DNA from: Herpetosiphon geysericola
Lineage (GTDB): Bacteria; Chloroflexota; Chloroflexia; Chloroflexales; Herpetosiphonaceae
Assembly: GCF_001306135.1 (NCBI RefSeq)
Contig: NZ_LGKP01000046.1
Coordinates: forward strand, 62,001 to 126,000
DNA: 64,000 bases
Reading direction: 5' to 3'
Below, one piece after another: positions 24,628 to 33,337 of this stretch; within the stretch, counting starts at the first letter, position 1; each line of letters starts with the position of its first letter. A program made the translations under genes and the position numbers. Under the pieces are notes generated by a model. The model worked only from the letters and a program-made list of their open reading frames with translations. It made no database searches and was not told the origin of the DNA.

Positions 24628-26310
24628 TTAGCGTAGCACAAAGACCTTGCCACCAGATCCAGGCACTTCGATCGTGGCAATGCCTTCCGGCGTTTCGCGA
24701 TCGTAGTTATAGACCCATTCGTGCCATAGGCCACCAACTGGGAAATGCACATCAAGGTATTGCAGGGTGATGCCAAAATTGACCACCACAATTACATGCT
24801 CGCTGCCATCGTCGGCCCAACGATAGTAGGCCAACAATTTGCGCTCAGCATCGACCGCAATTGGTTGAACATTGTTGCCAACCAAGGCCTTCGACGAGGT
24901 ACGCAATTGGATCATGCCTCGATAAAATGCGTGCAAATCGCTGCCTTCTGGCGTTTCCAACAGCTCCCACTTCAGCACATTCTTATCGATTGTGCGCTCG
25001 GTATCCATGCCAAATTCTTGGCCATGGTAGAGCATGGGCACGCCAGCAGCGGTAAACAGCACAATCGCACCCAAGCGTGATTTCAAATAGGCAGTTTCGC
25101 GGCTAATATTGCCATTGGTTTGAGCTTCGTAAATAATCCGCTGCTCGTCGTGCGATTCAAGATAATTGATCGCTTGCGCATTATCGCTATAGCCAGCATT
25201 GCGAAAATCAACAATGCCCATAGTTGCTTCAACATTGCCATATTGATTGCCCTCGAAATCGCCCTCGCGCAAGTTGGCAAACATTTGCGAATGGAACGAG
25301 CGATGCCACGACGAATCCATATCGGTGTTGAGCACCATGCCAGTGTAATCTTTGAGATTTTCGGCAATCAAATAGACATGCTGCTTGACTTGGCGTGCTT
25401 GCCAGCCCAAGAACGAAACCCCGTTCTCGCCATCGAAGCCAATGCCTTCAGCATGGTCATAGCGGAAGCCATCGACGTGCATATCGCTGAGCCAATATTG
25501 TTGCACATCGCTCATCAATTGCTTGACCGCTTCGTTCCAGTGGTTCAAATCGGGGAAGCCCCATGGGTTGCCATCGCTGCTAAAGAACGGGCTTTGATCG
25601 TAGGGATACAAATAATTGATCGGGCTTGAGTGATCGACGTGATTAAACACCACATCCAAAATCACGCCAATGCCATGTTGGTGCGCCGTATCGATCAGTT
25701 CGCGCAAATCTGCAGGCGTGCCATAGGTTGATTCAGGCGCGAAAAAGTAGGCGGGATTGTAGCCCCACGAACGATCACCTGGAAACTCAAACAAAGGCAT
25801 CAGTTCAAGCGCGTTAACGCCTAAATCCTGCAAATAAGGAATGCGCTCGGTCACCGCTTTGAACGTTCCAGCCTCGCTAAAATCGCCAACATGAATTTCG
25901 TAAATCACCAATTCATTGAGTGGACGAATGCCAAAATCAGCATCGTGCCACTCATAGGCTGGCTCACCAACGTGGATAATTGCTTGCGGTTGATCGCCGC
26001 CAGCCCAGCGCAATTCACGGGCATAGGGATCGCCGATAATCGTTTCGCCATCGACGACAAATTGATAGGCATGTTCGCCAGGCGTTAAATTCTCTTTGAT
26101 AATCCACCAAACGCCACGATCCGAGATACTTAACGGGTCGGCGGTTTGATCCCAATCGTTAAACGAGCCAATCAGGTGGACGCTCTGCTTCCACGGTGCA
26201 TACAGCGCAAAAGCAACCTTGCCATTGCCTTGATCGTGCGCACCCATCCAAACCCCATCGGGCAAACTAGCAACGGTTGGTGAAGCGTCAGCATTGGCTT
26301 CGCTTTGCAT
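24628..26310 (-). CDS. GH13 alpha-amylase-family enzyme with CBM48 domain
   Basis: 560 aa. The N-terminal CBM48-like domain (about 20-110) has VHLIGSFNDWDQTADPL. The GH13 barrel shows DVVFNHVDHSSP, the nucleophile in GFRYDHAEGI, the acid/base in YLIAENLKD and the stabiliser in ESHDEQRI. Architecture fits glucan branching enzymes or trehalohydrolase-like isoamylases. A debranching GDE gene lies 13 kb away, so a role in glycogen or maltodextrin metabolism is likely. The exact reaction is not decided by sequence alone. Start chosen with GAGGT upstream. Confidence 0.85.
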   Translation of the reverse strand: MQSEANADASPTVASLPDGVWMGAHDQGNGKVAFALYAPWKQSVHLIGSFNDWDQTADPLSISDRGVWWIIKENLTPGEHAYQFVVDGETIIGDPYARELRWAGGDQPQAIIHVGEPAYEWHDADFGIRPLNELVIYEIHVGDFSEAGTFKAVTERIPYLQDLGVNALELMPLFEFPGDRSWGYNPAYFFAPESTYGTPADLRELIDTAHQHGIGVILDVVFNHVDHSSPINYLYPYDQSPFFSSDGNPWGFPDLNHWNEAVKQLMSDVQQYWLSDMHVDGFRYDHAEGIGFDGENGVSFLGWQARQVKQHVYLIAENLKDYTGMVLNTDMDSSWHRSFHSQMFANLREGDFEGNQYGNVEATMGIVDFRNAGYSDNAQAINYLESHDEQRIIYEAQTNGNISRETAYLKSRLGAIVLFTAAGVPMLYHGQEFGMDTERTIDKNVLKWELLETPEGSDLHAFYRGMIQLRTSSKALVGNNVQPIAVDAERKLLAYYRWADDGSEHVIVVVNFGITLQYLDVHFPVGGLWHEWVYNYDRETPEGIATIEVPGSGGKVFVLR

Positions 26311-26445
26311 AAATGTGAACCTCATTGACTACCTAGGGCGCTAGCTAGCACTCTAGCTTATTAATTCTGAACCCCATCTATAGCAGAGGCTATGCCACAA
26401 AATGCTGGCGGCGGATACCCCAACCAGCCAATTAACAACCTCAAG

Positions 26446-26463
26446 ATCAGGTCGCGACCTGAT
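26446..26463. promoter_or_regulatory. Perfect 18-bp palindrome upstream of the sigma gene
   Basis: ATCAGGTCGCGACCTGAT is self-complementary with no spacer, 70 bases before the sigma ATG. A strong candidate operator for a dimeric repressor. Confidence 0.6.
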
Positions 26464-26533
26464 GCCAAGCTGGCTGATCGTGGTTAGACTAGCTATACGC
26501 CCGCCACAGCATCGATTTAATAGGAGTGAACCA

Positions 26534-27445
26534 ATGATGTTGCACGCCAGCAACGAACCAGCCCTTGATGACGGGCTGCAACGTTATCTTAATGAAATTG
26601 CTGAAACTCCACTCCTAGCAGCAGAAGAGGAGCAAAAGCTAACCCAGATTGTTCATGTGGCTCGTCAAGCCCAACCCTCAGCAGCTTGTCGGATTGAACG
26701 CTGCCCAAGTTGCGCCCTCTTTGAGCAATGCGTGAGCAAGCTTCGAGAGCCAGCCCACGAGCAACTAGTGCGGGCTAATTTGCGCTTAGTCGTCAGTATT
26801 GCTAAACGCTACCGCGGCTTTGGTCTGCCCTTCCAAGATTTAATTCAAGAGGGCAATATTGGCCTTATGAATGCAATTGAGCGCTTTGATGCAACCAAAG
26901 GCGTGCGCTTCTCCACCTATGCAACATGGTGGATTCGCCAAGCGATTACCCGTTCGCTGGCCAATCAAGGTCGGCTTATTCGCTTGCCAGTTCATCGCTG
27001 GGAACTCTTGATCAAAGTGCGGCGAGTTGAAACCAAATTGCTGCAAGCCCTTGGCCGTGAACCAAGCGCCCACGAAATTAGCACTGCATTGGGCGTACCA
27101 GAAGAGAAAATTTGCGATTTACTGAGCATTGCTCAAGTGCCAATTTCGCTGGCAACCCCGAAAAATGAAGAAACCGATATGTTGCTTGGCGATAGCTTGC
27201 CCGACGAAGATTGGGAAGACGAACTTGAATGCTTGCTGACCAGCATCGATGCCCAATATACGCGGGCAATGCTTAACCAACTTTCTGAGCAAGAGCAAGA
27301 GGTGTTGACTTTGCGCTATGGCCTGAACGATGGCAAAAGTCGTTCGCTTTCCGAAGTTGGCGCAGTTGTTGGGCGCACGCGGCAGCGGATTCAACAAATT
27401 GAGGCTGGCGCATTGCAAGTGTTGCGCATCCATTTATCGCAGTGA
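26534..27445 (+). CDS. Sigma-70 family factor (RpoD-like, group 2) with Cys cluster
   Basis: 303 aa from an ATG with TAGGAGTG upstream; the frame extends 44 codons further but without support. Region 1.2 (DGLQRYLNEIAETPLL), region 2 (LVSIAKRYRGFGLPFQDLIQ and YATWWIRQAITRSLANQGRL), region 3, and region 4 with LTLRYGLNDGKSRSLSEVG are all present. Between regions 1.2 and 2.1 is an insert, CRIERCPSCALFEQC, with four cysteines that could bind zinc or an Fe-S cluster. It is an alternative housekeeping-type sigma factor; its regulon is unknown. Confidence 0.92.
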   Translation: MMLHASNEPALDDGLQRYLNEIAETPLLAAEEEQKLTQIVHVARQAQPSAACRIERCPSCALFEQCVSKLREPAHEQLVRANLRLVVSIAKRYRGFGLPFQDLIQEGNIGLMNAIERFDATKGVRFSTYATWWIRQAITRSLANQGRLIRLPVHRWELLIKVRRVETKLLQALGREPSAHEISTALGVPEEKICDLLSIAQVPISLATPKNEETDMLLGDSLPDEDWEDELECLLTSIDAQYTRAMLNQLSEQEQEVLTLRYGLNDGKSRSLSEVGAVVGRTRQRIQQIEAGALQVLRIHLSQ

Positions 27446-27458
27446 ACGAGTTTAAGCG

Positions 27459-27836
27459 ATGAATAGCTTTTTAATGGTCGCAGGATTACTCACCATGCTG
27501 ATGGCGGTAGCCCACAGCGTTTTGGGCGAGCGCTTAATCTTGCGTCCATTAGCCCGCCAAATCCAAACAACTTCTAATAAACTGCTACAATCGCGCTTAC
27601 CAACGCTGCGCTTTACCTGGCACATCACCAGTATTTTAGGCTTGGCAATGGCATGGCTCTTTTTTGATTGCGCCCAGCAAACCAACCTTGCAGCAAGCCA
27701 CATCACCCTGCTGCGCACCAGTTCAATTGCCTTCTTGCTCTGTTTTGGCGTTGCCTTGATTGGCTCGCGCGCCAAGCATCCCTCGTGGCTGGTATTTTTG
27801 ATTATTGCTAGCTTGACCTGGCTCAGCACCACCTAA
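27459..27836 (+). CDS. Small four-helix membrane protein
   Basis: 125 aa, hydrophobic, four predicted helices, including MVAGLLTMLMAVAHSVLGE and FTWHITSILGLAMAWLFF. Two His within the first helices may be conserved. Not recognised. It lies 13 bases after the sigma gene and is probably co-transcribed, so it might be a membrane partner, though anti-sigma activity is only a guess. Confidence 0.65.
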   Translation: MNSFLMVAGLLTMLMAVAHSVLGERLILRPLARQIQTTSNKLLQSRLPTLRFTWHITSILGLAMAWLFFDCAQQTNLAASHITLLRTSSIAFLLCFGVALIGSRAKHPSWLVFLIIASLTWLSTT

Positions 27837-27893
27837 ACCCCTAAAATCAGCTATACTTATCAGCACAATTGAGCTAGAAAATAGGTACGTTGT

Positions 27894-28559
27894 ATGACGC
27901 AGATTCTGAGTGCTGATTTTTACCAACGCCATTCGTTGTTGGTTGCGCGTGAGCTTTTGGGCTGTACCTTGGTGCGGCGCTTAGCCAGTGGCGAAGAATT
28001 ACGCGGGCGGATTGTTGAAACTGAAGCCTATACCCCTGATGATCCTTCCTGCCATGCCCATCGTCGCAACACCCCACGCGCCCGTTCGATGTTCGCATTG
28101 GGTGGCATTAGTTATGTCTACATCATTTATGGCATCTATCATTGCTTAAATGTGGTAACGCAAGGGCTTGATGAAGGCGCGGCGGTGCTGATTCGGGCGA
28201 TCGAGCCATTGGCTGGAATTGCAACCATGGCCGAGCTTGGCCAAAAAGATCTGGTCAAACCGCTGCGGATTGCTAGCGGGCCGGGCATGCTGTGTCGCGC
28301 GATGGCGATCGACAAGCGGCTTGATGGCGTTGATGTCTGTTCGAGTGGGGCTGGATTGTGGGTTGAGCAAGGCCTAAGCTTGGCTGATAGTGCAATTATC
28401 CAAACCCCGCGCATTGGGATCAATAGCGACCCGCATACGGTTGCTGCGCCATGGCGGTTGATTGTCGCCGATTCATTGGCCCTCAGTGGCACACGGCGCC
28501 AAAATACTGGCCACAGCTATCAACCACAGCCGCATTGGTTCCAAAACGAAGCTATCTAG
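27894..28559 (+). CDS. mpg: 3-methyladenine DNA glycosylase (AAG/Mpg type)
   Basis: Removes alkylated purines and related lesions as the first step of base excision repair. 221 aa. GRIVETEAYTPDDPSCHAHR contains the catalytic Glu region, and MFALGGISYVYIIYGIYHCL and LNVVT the conserved Tyr/Asn strand. RIGINSDPHTVAAPWRL near the end is typical. A TATACT -10-like box lies about 40 bases before the ATG. It is a single gene. Confidence 0.93.
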   Translation: MTQILSADFYQRHSLLVARELLGCTLVRRLASGEELRGRIVETEAYTPDDPSCHAHRRNTPRARSMFALGGISYVYIIYGIYHCLNVVTQGLDEGAAVLIRAIEPLAGIATMAELGQKDLVKPLRIASGPGMLCRAMAIDKRLDGVDVCSSGAGLWVEQGLSLADSAIIQTPRIGINSDPHTVAAPWRLIVADSLALSGTRRQNTGHSYQPQPHWFQNEAI

Positions 28560-28575
28560 CTATTTTAAAAGCCAT

Positions 28576-28605
28576 TTGACACAAATCGCACTTTTATGTC
28601 ATTAT
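28576..28605 (+). promoter_or_regulatory. Promoter of the WXG100-muramidase-like gene
   Basis: TTGACA (28576-28581), 18 bases, CATTAT (28600-28605). The leader to the ATG is then about 125 nt. CCAACAC at 28627 is complementary to GTGTTGG at 28721, which overlaps the GGAGG ribosome site, so a long-range pairing could mask translation. Confidence 0.5.
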
Positions 28606-28734
28606 AAGGCAGTCGTGGTATAGCAACCAACACACTACCATGATTCCCCAGAGCAGGATACGGTTAAGATTTCTGGCGATAGCCTACCGTCGAGGGCTAT
28701 TTCCATCTTTTAGCACGCGAGTGTTGGAGGATTC

Positions 28735-30003
28735 ATGGCCGCACCAATCGTTCAAGCTGATTTTGAAGTACTTGACCAAGTTGCCCAACGCCTAAGCAAA
28801 AATGCTGATAGCGTTACGGCATTGCAAAGCACGCTCAAACAAACCATTGAAAACTTACGTTCAACCTGGATCGGCGCTGCATCGGATGCCTTTCAACGCG
28901 AAATGCAAGCCGATCTGTTGCCAGCAGTTCAACGCTTGATCAACTCATTACAAGTAGCCCAAGGCACAACCTTAGAAATCAAAAAGGTTATGCAACAAGC
29001 AGAGCAAGAAGCCTCAGGCTTGTTTAAAGGCGATCTGACCGGCGGCGGTTCAGCAAGCACCCAAGGTGCTGGCGCTTCTGGTGGTGGTGCCGCAAGTGGT
29101 GGTGCTGCTGAAACAGCAACAACCACTGCAAGCGCTGGTGCTGGCGTTATGGCTGGCGGCAGTGGCGGCGGTGGCGGCGGTGGTGGTGGTACTGCTAGTG
29201 CCTCTGCGCAACCAGCTGGCGGCGCTAAAGCTTCCGGTGGCGGCGGTGGCGGTGGCGGTGGTGGCGGTGGTACTGCTAGTGCCTCTGCACAACCAACTGG
29301 TGGCGCTAAAGCTTCTGGTGGCGGTGGCAGCGCAAGTGCAGCAGCCAGCGGCTCAAGCATTGGCAAACTTTCCGAAAAATACGAAACTGGCGGACGTGGC
29401 CCAGGCACCGTTTCATCGGGCAAGGGCGACCTTGGTGGGGCTTCATACGGTTCATACCAAATGACCAGCCAAACCATGATCAAAAAAGATGGCAAACTGG
29501 TTGCCGTCAATGGCGGACGGGTCGCTGAATTTTTGCGCAACCCAGCTGGCCAACAATATGCTAAAGAGTTTGAAGGCTTGAAACCTGGTAGTGCAGAATT
29601 TACCGCCAAATGGAAACAAATCGCTGCACGCGATCCAGAAGGCTTTAAAGCTGCCCAACATCAGTATATTGAAAACACTCACTATCAACCCCAAGTGAAC
29701 AAACTCAGCGCAGCAGGCCTCGATGTGAGCAAATACTCACCAGCCTTGCGCGATGTTGTTTGGTCAACGTCAGTCCAACATGGCCCAGGCGCAAGCGTTA
29801 TCACCAATGCCCTCAAAGGCCAAAATATCAGCCAAATGAGCGAATCGCAAATTATTAATGCGATTTATACCGAGCGCAGCAAAACCCTGCCAAACGGTCG
29901 CTTAGCCTACTTCAAAAATACCAGCGATGCTGGGGTTATTCAAGGCTTGAAAAACCGCTTCGTCAGCGAACGCAAAGATGCCTTGAACATGTTAAATCAC
30001 TAA
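28735..30003 (+). CDS. WXG100-type protein fused to a muramidase-like C-terminal domain
   Basis: 422 aa. Residues 1-95 are a two-helix WXG100-like unit with the turn STWIGAASDAF. Residues about 105-205 are a Gly/Ala/Ser linker with a tandem duplication. Residues about 208-422 form a domain with KLSEKYETGGRGPGTVSSGK and GGASYGSYQM. This resembles lysozyme-like/VgrG-related peptidoglycan hydrolases, with Glu in YETGG as possible catalytic residue. It is probably exported by a type VII-like system and acts on cell wall. No signal peptide, immunity gene or secretion ATPase is in the window. Domain order is well supported, activity is inferred. Confidence 0.8.
   Translation: MAAPIVQADFEVLDQVAQRLSKNADSVTALQSTLKQTIENLRSTWIGAASDAFQREMQADLLPAVQRLINSLQVAQGTTLEIKKVMQQAEQEASGLFKGDLTGGGSASTQGAGASGGGAASGGAAETATTTASAGAGVMAGGSGGGGGGGGGTASASAQPAGGAKASGGGGGGGGGGGGTASASAQPTGGAKASGGGGSASAAASGSSIGKLSEKYETGGRGPGTVSSGKGDLGGASYGSYQMTSQTMIKKDGKLVAVNGGRVAEFLRNPAGQQYAKEFEGLKPGSAEFTAKWKQIAARDPEGFKAAQHQYIENTHYQPQVNKLSAAGLDVSKYSPALRDVVWSTSVQHGPGASVITNALKGQNISQMSESQIINAIYTERSKTLPNGRLAYFKNTSDAGVIQGLKNRFVSERKDALNMLNH
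29160..29335 (+). repeat. Tandem duplication in the Gly-rich linker
   Basis: Two near-identical units of about 80-90 bases encode poly-Gly followed by TASASAQPxGGAKASGGG. They differ mainly in poly-Gly length and one Ala/Thr change, a slippage-prone low-complexity linker. Confidence 0.8.
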
Positions 30004-30025
30004 ACCACGTTCTTTTTTTAATTAG

Positions 30026-30064
30026 CCAACGCCCCGCTGATCAATTGATCAAGCGGGGCGTTGG
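30026..30064 (+). terminator. Hairpin terminator after the WXG100 gene
   Basis: 13-bp stem CCAACGCCCCGCT/AGCGGGGCGTTGG around a loop that itself contains the palindrome GATCAATTGATC. It lies 23 bases after the stop codon. Confidence 0.85.
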
Positions 30065-30398
30065 TCTATCTACGCGTAGTCTGCGCTGCTTAGAGCACGA
30101 TCTACCAAACAGTTGCAACGTTTTTCAAGGCTGATTGATTGCTGCTTGCGCCTAGAGCCATGGTATCATCGGAGCCAATTGATACAGCTGTTCATTTTGA
30201 GTTGCTCGTTGGTCGGGGGCAAATTAGCTGGCAAGCTGCATCGAATCCTGCACATTATGCAGATCTTTGGGCTGCGTGTTGCATTCGCTATCCAGCTGCA
30301 AGCAAAATTCATTAATAATTACTTAAAATAAGGCAATGTATGCGTTAATTGAAGCTGACTGTGTGGATGGATTCGTAGGGCTGTCGTAACGCTGCTAG
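30065..30398. other. Intergenic region, no convincing gene
   Basis: About 330 bases between a terminator and the response-regulator promoter. A 72-codon frame on the plus strand has no ribosome site or family features. CTACGCGTAG (about 30070) is a small palindrome. I see nothing else that can be supported. Confidence 0.6.
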
Positions 30399-30427
30399 TT
30401 GTACTTTTTTCAAGTGTCGCATACAAT
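30399..30427 (+). promoter_or_regulatory. Promoter of the single-domain response regulator
   Basis: TTGTAC (30399-30404), 17 bases, TACAAT (30422-30427), a good sigma-70 type match about 57 bases before the ATG. Confidence 0.6.
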
Positions 30428-30483
30428 AGAGTGAGATCGCTACGCCATTATCGCGCTCCATATACCACAGAAAGGATGCAGCG

Positions 30484-30900
30484 ATGCCCCCAATTCAAAA
30501 AGCGTTTGTTATGGTTGTCGAAGATAACGCCGACAACATGTGGATTATTACCGAAATGCTCAATGATGACCCACGCGTGCGCTATTGTAATGTTCGGCCA
30601 TCAGGAAAGCAGCTTTTCGCATTTATGGCAAAAAACGACGTTCCACCAATTAATTTAGTCTTGCTTGATTTAAATTTGCCTGGTGATGACGGATACAGCA
30701 TTCTCGAAAAGATTCGGGTTCATCCAAAATTACTGAATGCAATCGTGGTTGCAGTCAGTGCTGATAACACAGCAGAAGACGTTGCCAAAGTACGCGCTGC
30801 GGGGTTCGATGGGTTTATTGGCAAACCTTTACGCCACGATCGGTTTCCAGAACAATTACAACGGGTAATGGATGGCGAAGGTGTCTGGGAGCCAGATTAG
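30484..30900 (+). CDS. Single-domain response regulator (CheY-like)
   Basis: 138 aa receiver domain with no output. Acidic residues in VVEDNADNMW, the phosphoacceptor in LLDLNLPGDDGY, and the conserved Lys in FIGKPLRHDRF. It likely relays phosphate or acts by protein contact. It lies in front of a cluster of GAF-STAS, FIST, REC-LC7 and hybrid-kinase genes on the opposite strand and may belong to the same network. AAGGATG precedes the start. Confidence 0.93.
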   Translation: MPPIQKAFVMVVEDNADNMWIITEMLNDDPRVRYCNVRPSGKQLFAFMAKNDVPPINLVLLDLNLPGDDGYSILEKIRVHPKLLNAIVVAVSADNTAEDVAKVRAAGFDGFIGKPLRHDRFPEQLQRVMDGEGVWEPD

Positions 30901-30920
30901 GCCCAAGTAGGTCGGGATAC

Positions 30921-30960
30921 AAAAATGGGTGCGCTCAATGGGTTGAGTTCACCCATTTGT
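30921..30960. terminator. Bidirectional hairpin
   Basis: AAATGGGTG...CTCAA pairs with TTGAG...CACCCATTT, with two internal mismatches. It lies between the convergent response regulator and GAF-STAS genes. Confidence 0.7.
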
Positions 30961-30963
30961 TGG

Positions 30964-31941
30964 TTAAGCAAACAGTTTATAACCACGCGAGCCAGCCAGT
31001 TGAAAGGCTAAACGCAAGGCATGCTGCAAATCGTTGGTTGTGCGCATCCCAGCTAAATCCATGCTCAACGAGACCAAAATTTGGGCCACATCGGGCGAAA
31101 TCCCACATAGAATAATTTGGGTTCCGAGCAAGCGCGCCGATTGAGCCAGCTGCAATAGGCTATTGGCGGCAATATAATCGAGCGCCGCAATCCCCGTAAT
31201 ATCAATAATACACACTGTGGCATGATGTTGGCTGATTGTCTGCAAGACGTTGGCGGTTATTTGGCTGGCTCGCTCTTGGTCAACCGTGCCAATTAGCGGC
31301 AACAACATCACTGCATCGGCAATTTGCAGCAATGGCGCTGAAAGCTCGCGAATGGTTTGCAGCAATCGTTCTTGCTCTTGATACACATCGGTTAATCGGC
31401 TGAGGGTTTGCTCTAGCTGAGCATTGGCTTGAGCTAAATCGCGTTGCTGCTGCTGATCGCGCAATCGCCCAAGCGTAATCGCCAAAGCGCTGCCAATGCG
31501 GTTGGCAAAAATATTAAATAACGAGATTTCGACGGTGCTAAATGTCTGGCCTTTCAAGCGCCCCGCAAAAATCCAACCCAACAATGCGCCTTCATTCCAA
31601 ATTGGCAGGCCCATGGCTGCTTGCATTGGATATTGGCCTTGCAAGGGATCAATTGGCCATGGCAACGCTTCGCCTCCCTGCCATGCTTGGCTATAGGTGC
31701 CAAGTTGGGCTGGCTCTGTTAGCTCAATCGTGGCCAAAACCCGCTTGAGCCGCACACCACGCGCAGCCTTAGCAACCAATTGCAACGGCGCTTCGAGCAG
31801 ATAGCAAATCGCCACTTCGCAGGCAAACAATCTGGTTACTTTATCGAGGGCAACATCCAAGGTGGCCTCAATCGTTGTTAACGTTAAAGGCAGCGACGAA
31901 ATTTCATAGAGAATGGCTAGTTCGATTTCACGATTGAGCAT
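30964..31941 (-). CDS. GAF-STAS signalling protein (RsbR-like)
   Basis: 325 aa soluble protein. N-terminal GAF domain (about 10-150), a coiled coil (QQRDLAQANAQLEQTLSRL), then a C-terminal STAS domain (about 205-310) starting PLLQIADAVMLLPLIGTVDQ. RsbR-type STAS proteins are kinase targets in stressosome complexes. Here the phosphorylation-loop region reads IDITGIAALDYIAA: one Thr is kept, but the usual second Thr/Ser after the Asp is Tyr. It probably senses a ligand and modulates a partner; partners may be the adjacent FIST and REC proteins. Confidence 0.85.
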   Translation of the reverse strand: MLNREIELAILYEISSLPLTLTTIEATLDVALDKVTRLFACEVAICYLLEAPLQLVAKAARGVRLKRVLATIELTEPAQLGTYSQAWQGGEALPWPIDPLQGQYPMQAAMGLPIWNEGALLGWIFAGRLKGQTFSTVEISLFNIFANRIGSALAITLGRLRDQQQQRDLAQANAQLEQTLSRLTDVYQEQERLLQTIRELSAPLLQIADAVMLLPLIGTVDQERASQITANVLQTISQHHATVCIIDITGIAALDYIAANSLLQLAQSARLLGTQIILCGISPDVAQILVSLSMDLAGMRTTNDLQHALRLAFQLAGSRGYKLFA

Positions 31942-31962
31942 ACAACGTCATCCGTTCAATGG

Positions 31963-33138
31963 TCAGGCCTGACCAATAGCGTACACAACAACGGTTTTAT
32001 TGTGGAACAATGCGCCGCCAGTTTCCGCAGCGGCAATTTCGCCAAAACTAAACATCCCAACCACTGGCACATCCAAGCCTGCAACTTCGCGAATACGTTG
32101 AACTTCGGTCGCAGCTTCGTCGCCAAGCATTGCCAAGCGCGAAACACAATCGAAAATAATTAAGGCTGCTGGCGGCCCTTCAATCGCAGCTAAAGCACGT
32201 TTGGTCGCCAGTTGGGCTGCGTTGAACAAGGTTTCGGGCGAGCCATGCATAATGTGGGCAACCACGTTTTTGGGCACGCTGGCAATACATTCAATCGAGC
32301 CATCGGGATGGGTGCGCAGTGGATCACGAATCAAAAACTCGCCATTAATTTGGGGCAAGCCAATGGGGTGGTCAATCACAAAGCGGCCAAAATTTTCGAC
32401 TGTCAAATCGGGAAACAGCTCCTGGTAAACCGCAAAGGCAGGTCGACCATCAAGCTCATAGATGATTGTGCCTTCGCTGCGAGTAACGACCAAGCCACGG
32501 GCCGCTGGCTCCCAGCCATGTTGCACCCCAATTCCCATTGGCGTGGGCGATTGCAACACCCCAACCGCCGCCCCATCGCTAATCACCTGATCGTTGACAA
32601 ATTGATAGGTCTGTTTGAACTGGAAACTATCGCCAGCGCCGCCGCCAACCATCGGGCAGAGTGGGCCAAACGCGGCAGTTGCATGTTGCACAAAATCGGT
32701 CAAGGTGCCAGCCAAACCATCGACCAGCACGAGCGCTGCCTGCGAACCAGCTGCCTGATCCAAGGCAGCTTCCAATTGATCGGCCAATTGATCGGCCAAT
32801 TGATCGGCAACCTTGCTGGGATCGGCTTTTACTCCGGCCACTAAGCCTAAATCGAGTTTGAGCGCATCGGATGTCAATGCCAGAACCACCACGCCATTGG
32901 TATAGGTGCCAGCATTACTAATAATACCGCCTGCGCAGCAACCGATTAATGGCGCTTGCTGGCTGGCAGCACGAATTCCCTGCACAACTGCTGCTTGATC
33001 ATAGGTATCGGTGGTAAAGGCGATTAGACAGGTGGGCAAATGGGGGGCAAGCTGCGAGCAAGCTTGCTCGGCGGCGGCAAAACCAGCGTTATAGCTGTGC
33101 TCAATCTGCGATGCACCGGTAGCTGCGTGGGTTGTCAT
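31963..33138 (-). CDS. FIST-domain sensory protein
   Basis: 391 aa. FIST_N (about 20-220) and FIST_C (about 230-370) domains are recognisable, with LVDGLAGTLTDFVQHATAAF, VGGGAGDSFQFKQTYQFVND and the final FSFGEIAA segment. FIST proteins occur with chemoreceptor and two-component genes and are thought to bind small ligands such as amino acids. A short tandem repeat ADQLADQLADQL near residue 125 stems from a 12-base DNA repeat. Start set at MTTHAATG with GAGG upstream. Confidence 0.85.
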   Translation of the reverse strand: MTTHAATGASQIEHSYNAGFAAAEQACSQLAPHLPTCLIAFTTDTYDQAAVVQGIRAASQQAPLIGCCAGGIISNAGTYTNGVVVLALTSDALKLDLGLVAGVKADPSKVADQLADQLADQLEAALDQAAGSQAALVLVDGLAGTLTDFVQHATAAFGPLCPMVGGGAGDSFQFKQTYQFVNDQVISDGAAVGVLQSPTPMGIGVQHGWEPAARGLVVTRSEGTIIYELDGRPAFAVYQELFPDLTVENFGRFVIDHPIGLPQINGEFLIRDPLRTHPDGSIECIASVPKNVVAHIMHGSPETLFNAAQLATKRALAAIEGPPAALIIFDCVSRLAMLGDEAATEVQRIREVAGLDVPVVGMFSFGEIAAAETGGALFHNKTVVVYAIGQA

Positions 33139-33337
33139 GGTGGATACCTCACAACACAAAAGATGCAGTGACGTCATTGTCGCAAGTGCGGATTAGCTAG
33201 GCCTAGAATACGATGGAAAATGGGATGTAGGCAAGACACCGAAGGGTTAATCAGTTGCATTCTAGCGGGTGAATGGATGCTGAGAACGAAGCTGTGTAGT
33301 TGCTGAGGCTTGGCTACACAGCTTCATTGATAGGCAA

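Noticed and set aside
28929-29609. Long antisense frames across the Gly-rich linker
   Set aside because: Poly-Gly codons create open Pro-, Ala- and Thr-rich frames on all strands; no independent evidence of coding.
30113-30331. 72-codon frame in the gap after the WXG100 gene, considered as an immunity protein
   Set aside because: No Shine-Dalgarno, biased composition from AT-rich DNA, and no membrane or family signature strong enough to support it.
32212-32844. 210-codon plus-strand frame opposite the FIST gene
   Set aside because: Antisense shadow of a clear FIST-domain protein with no motif of its own.
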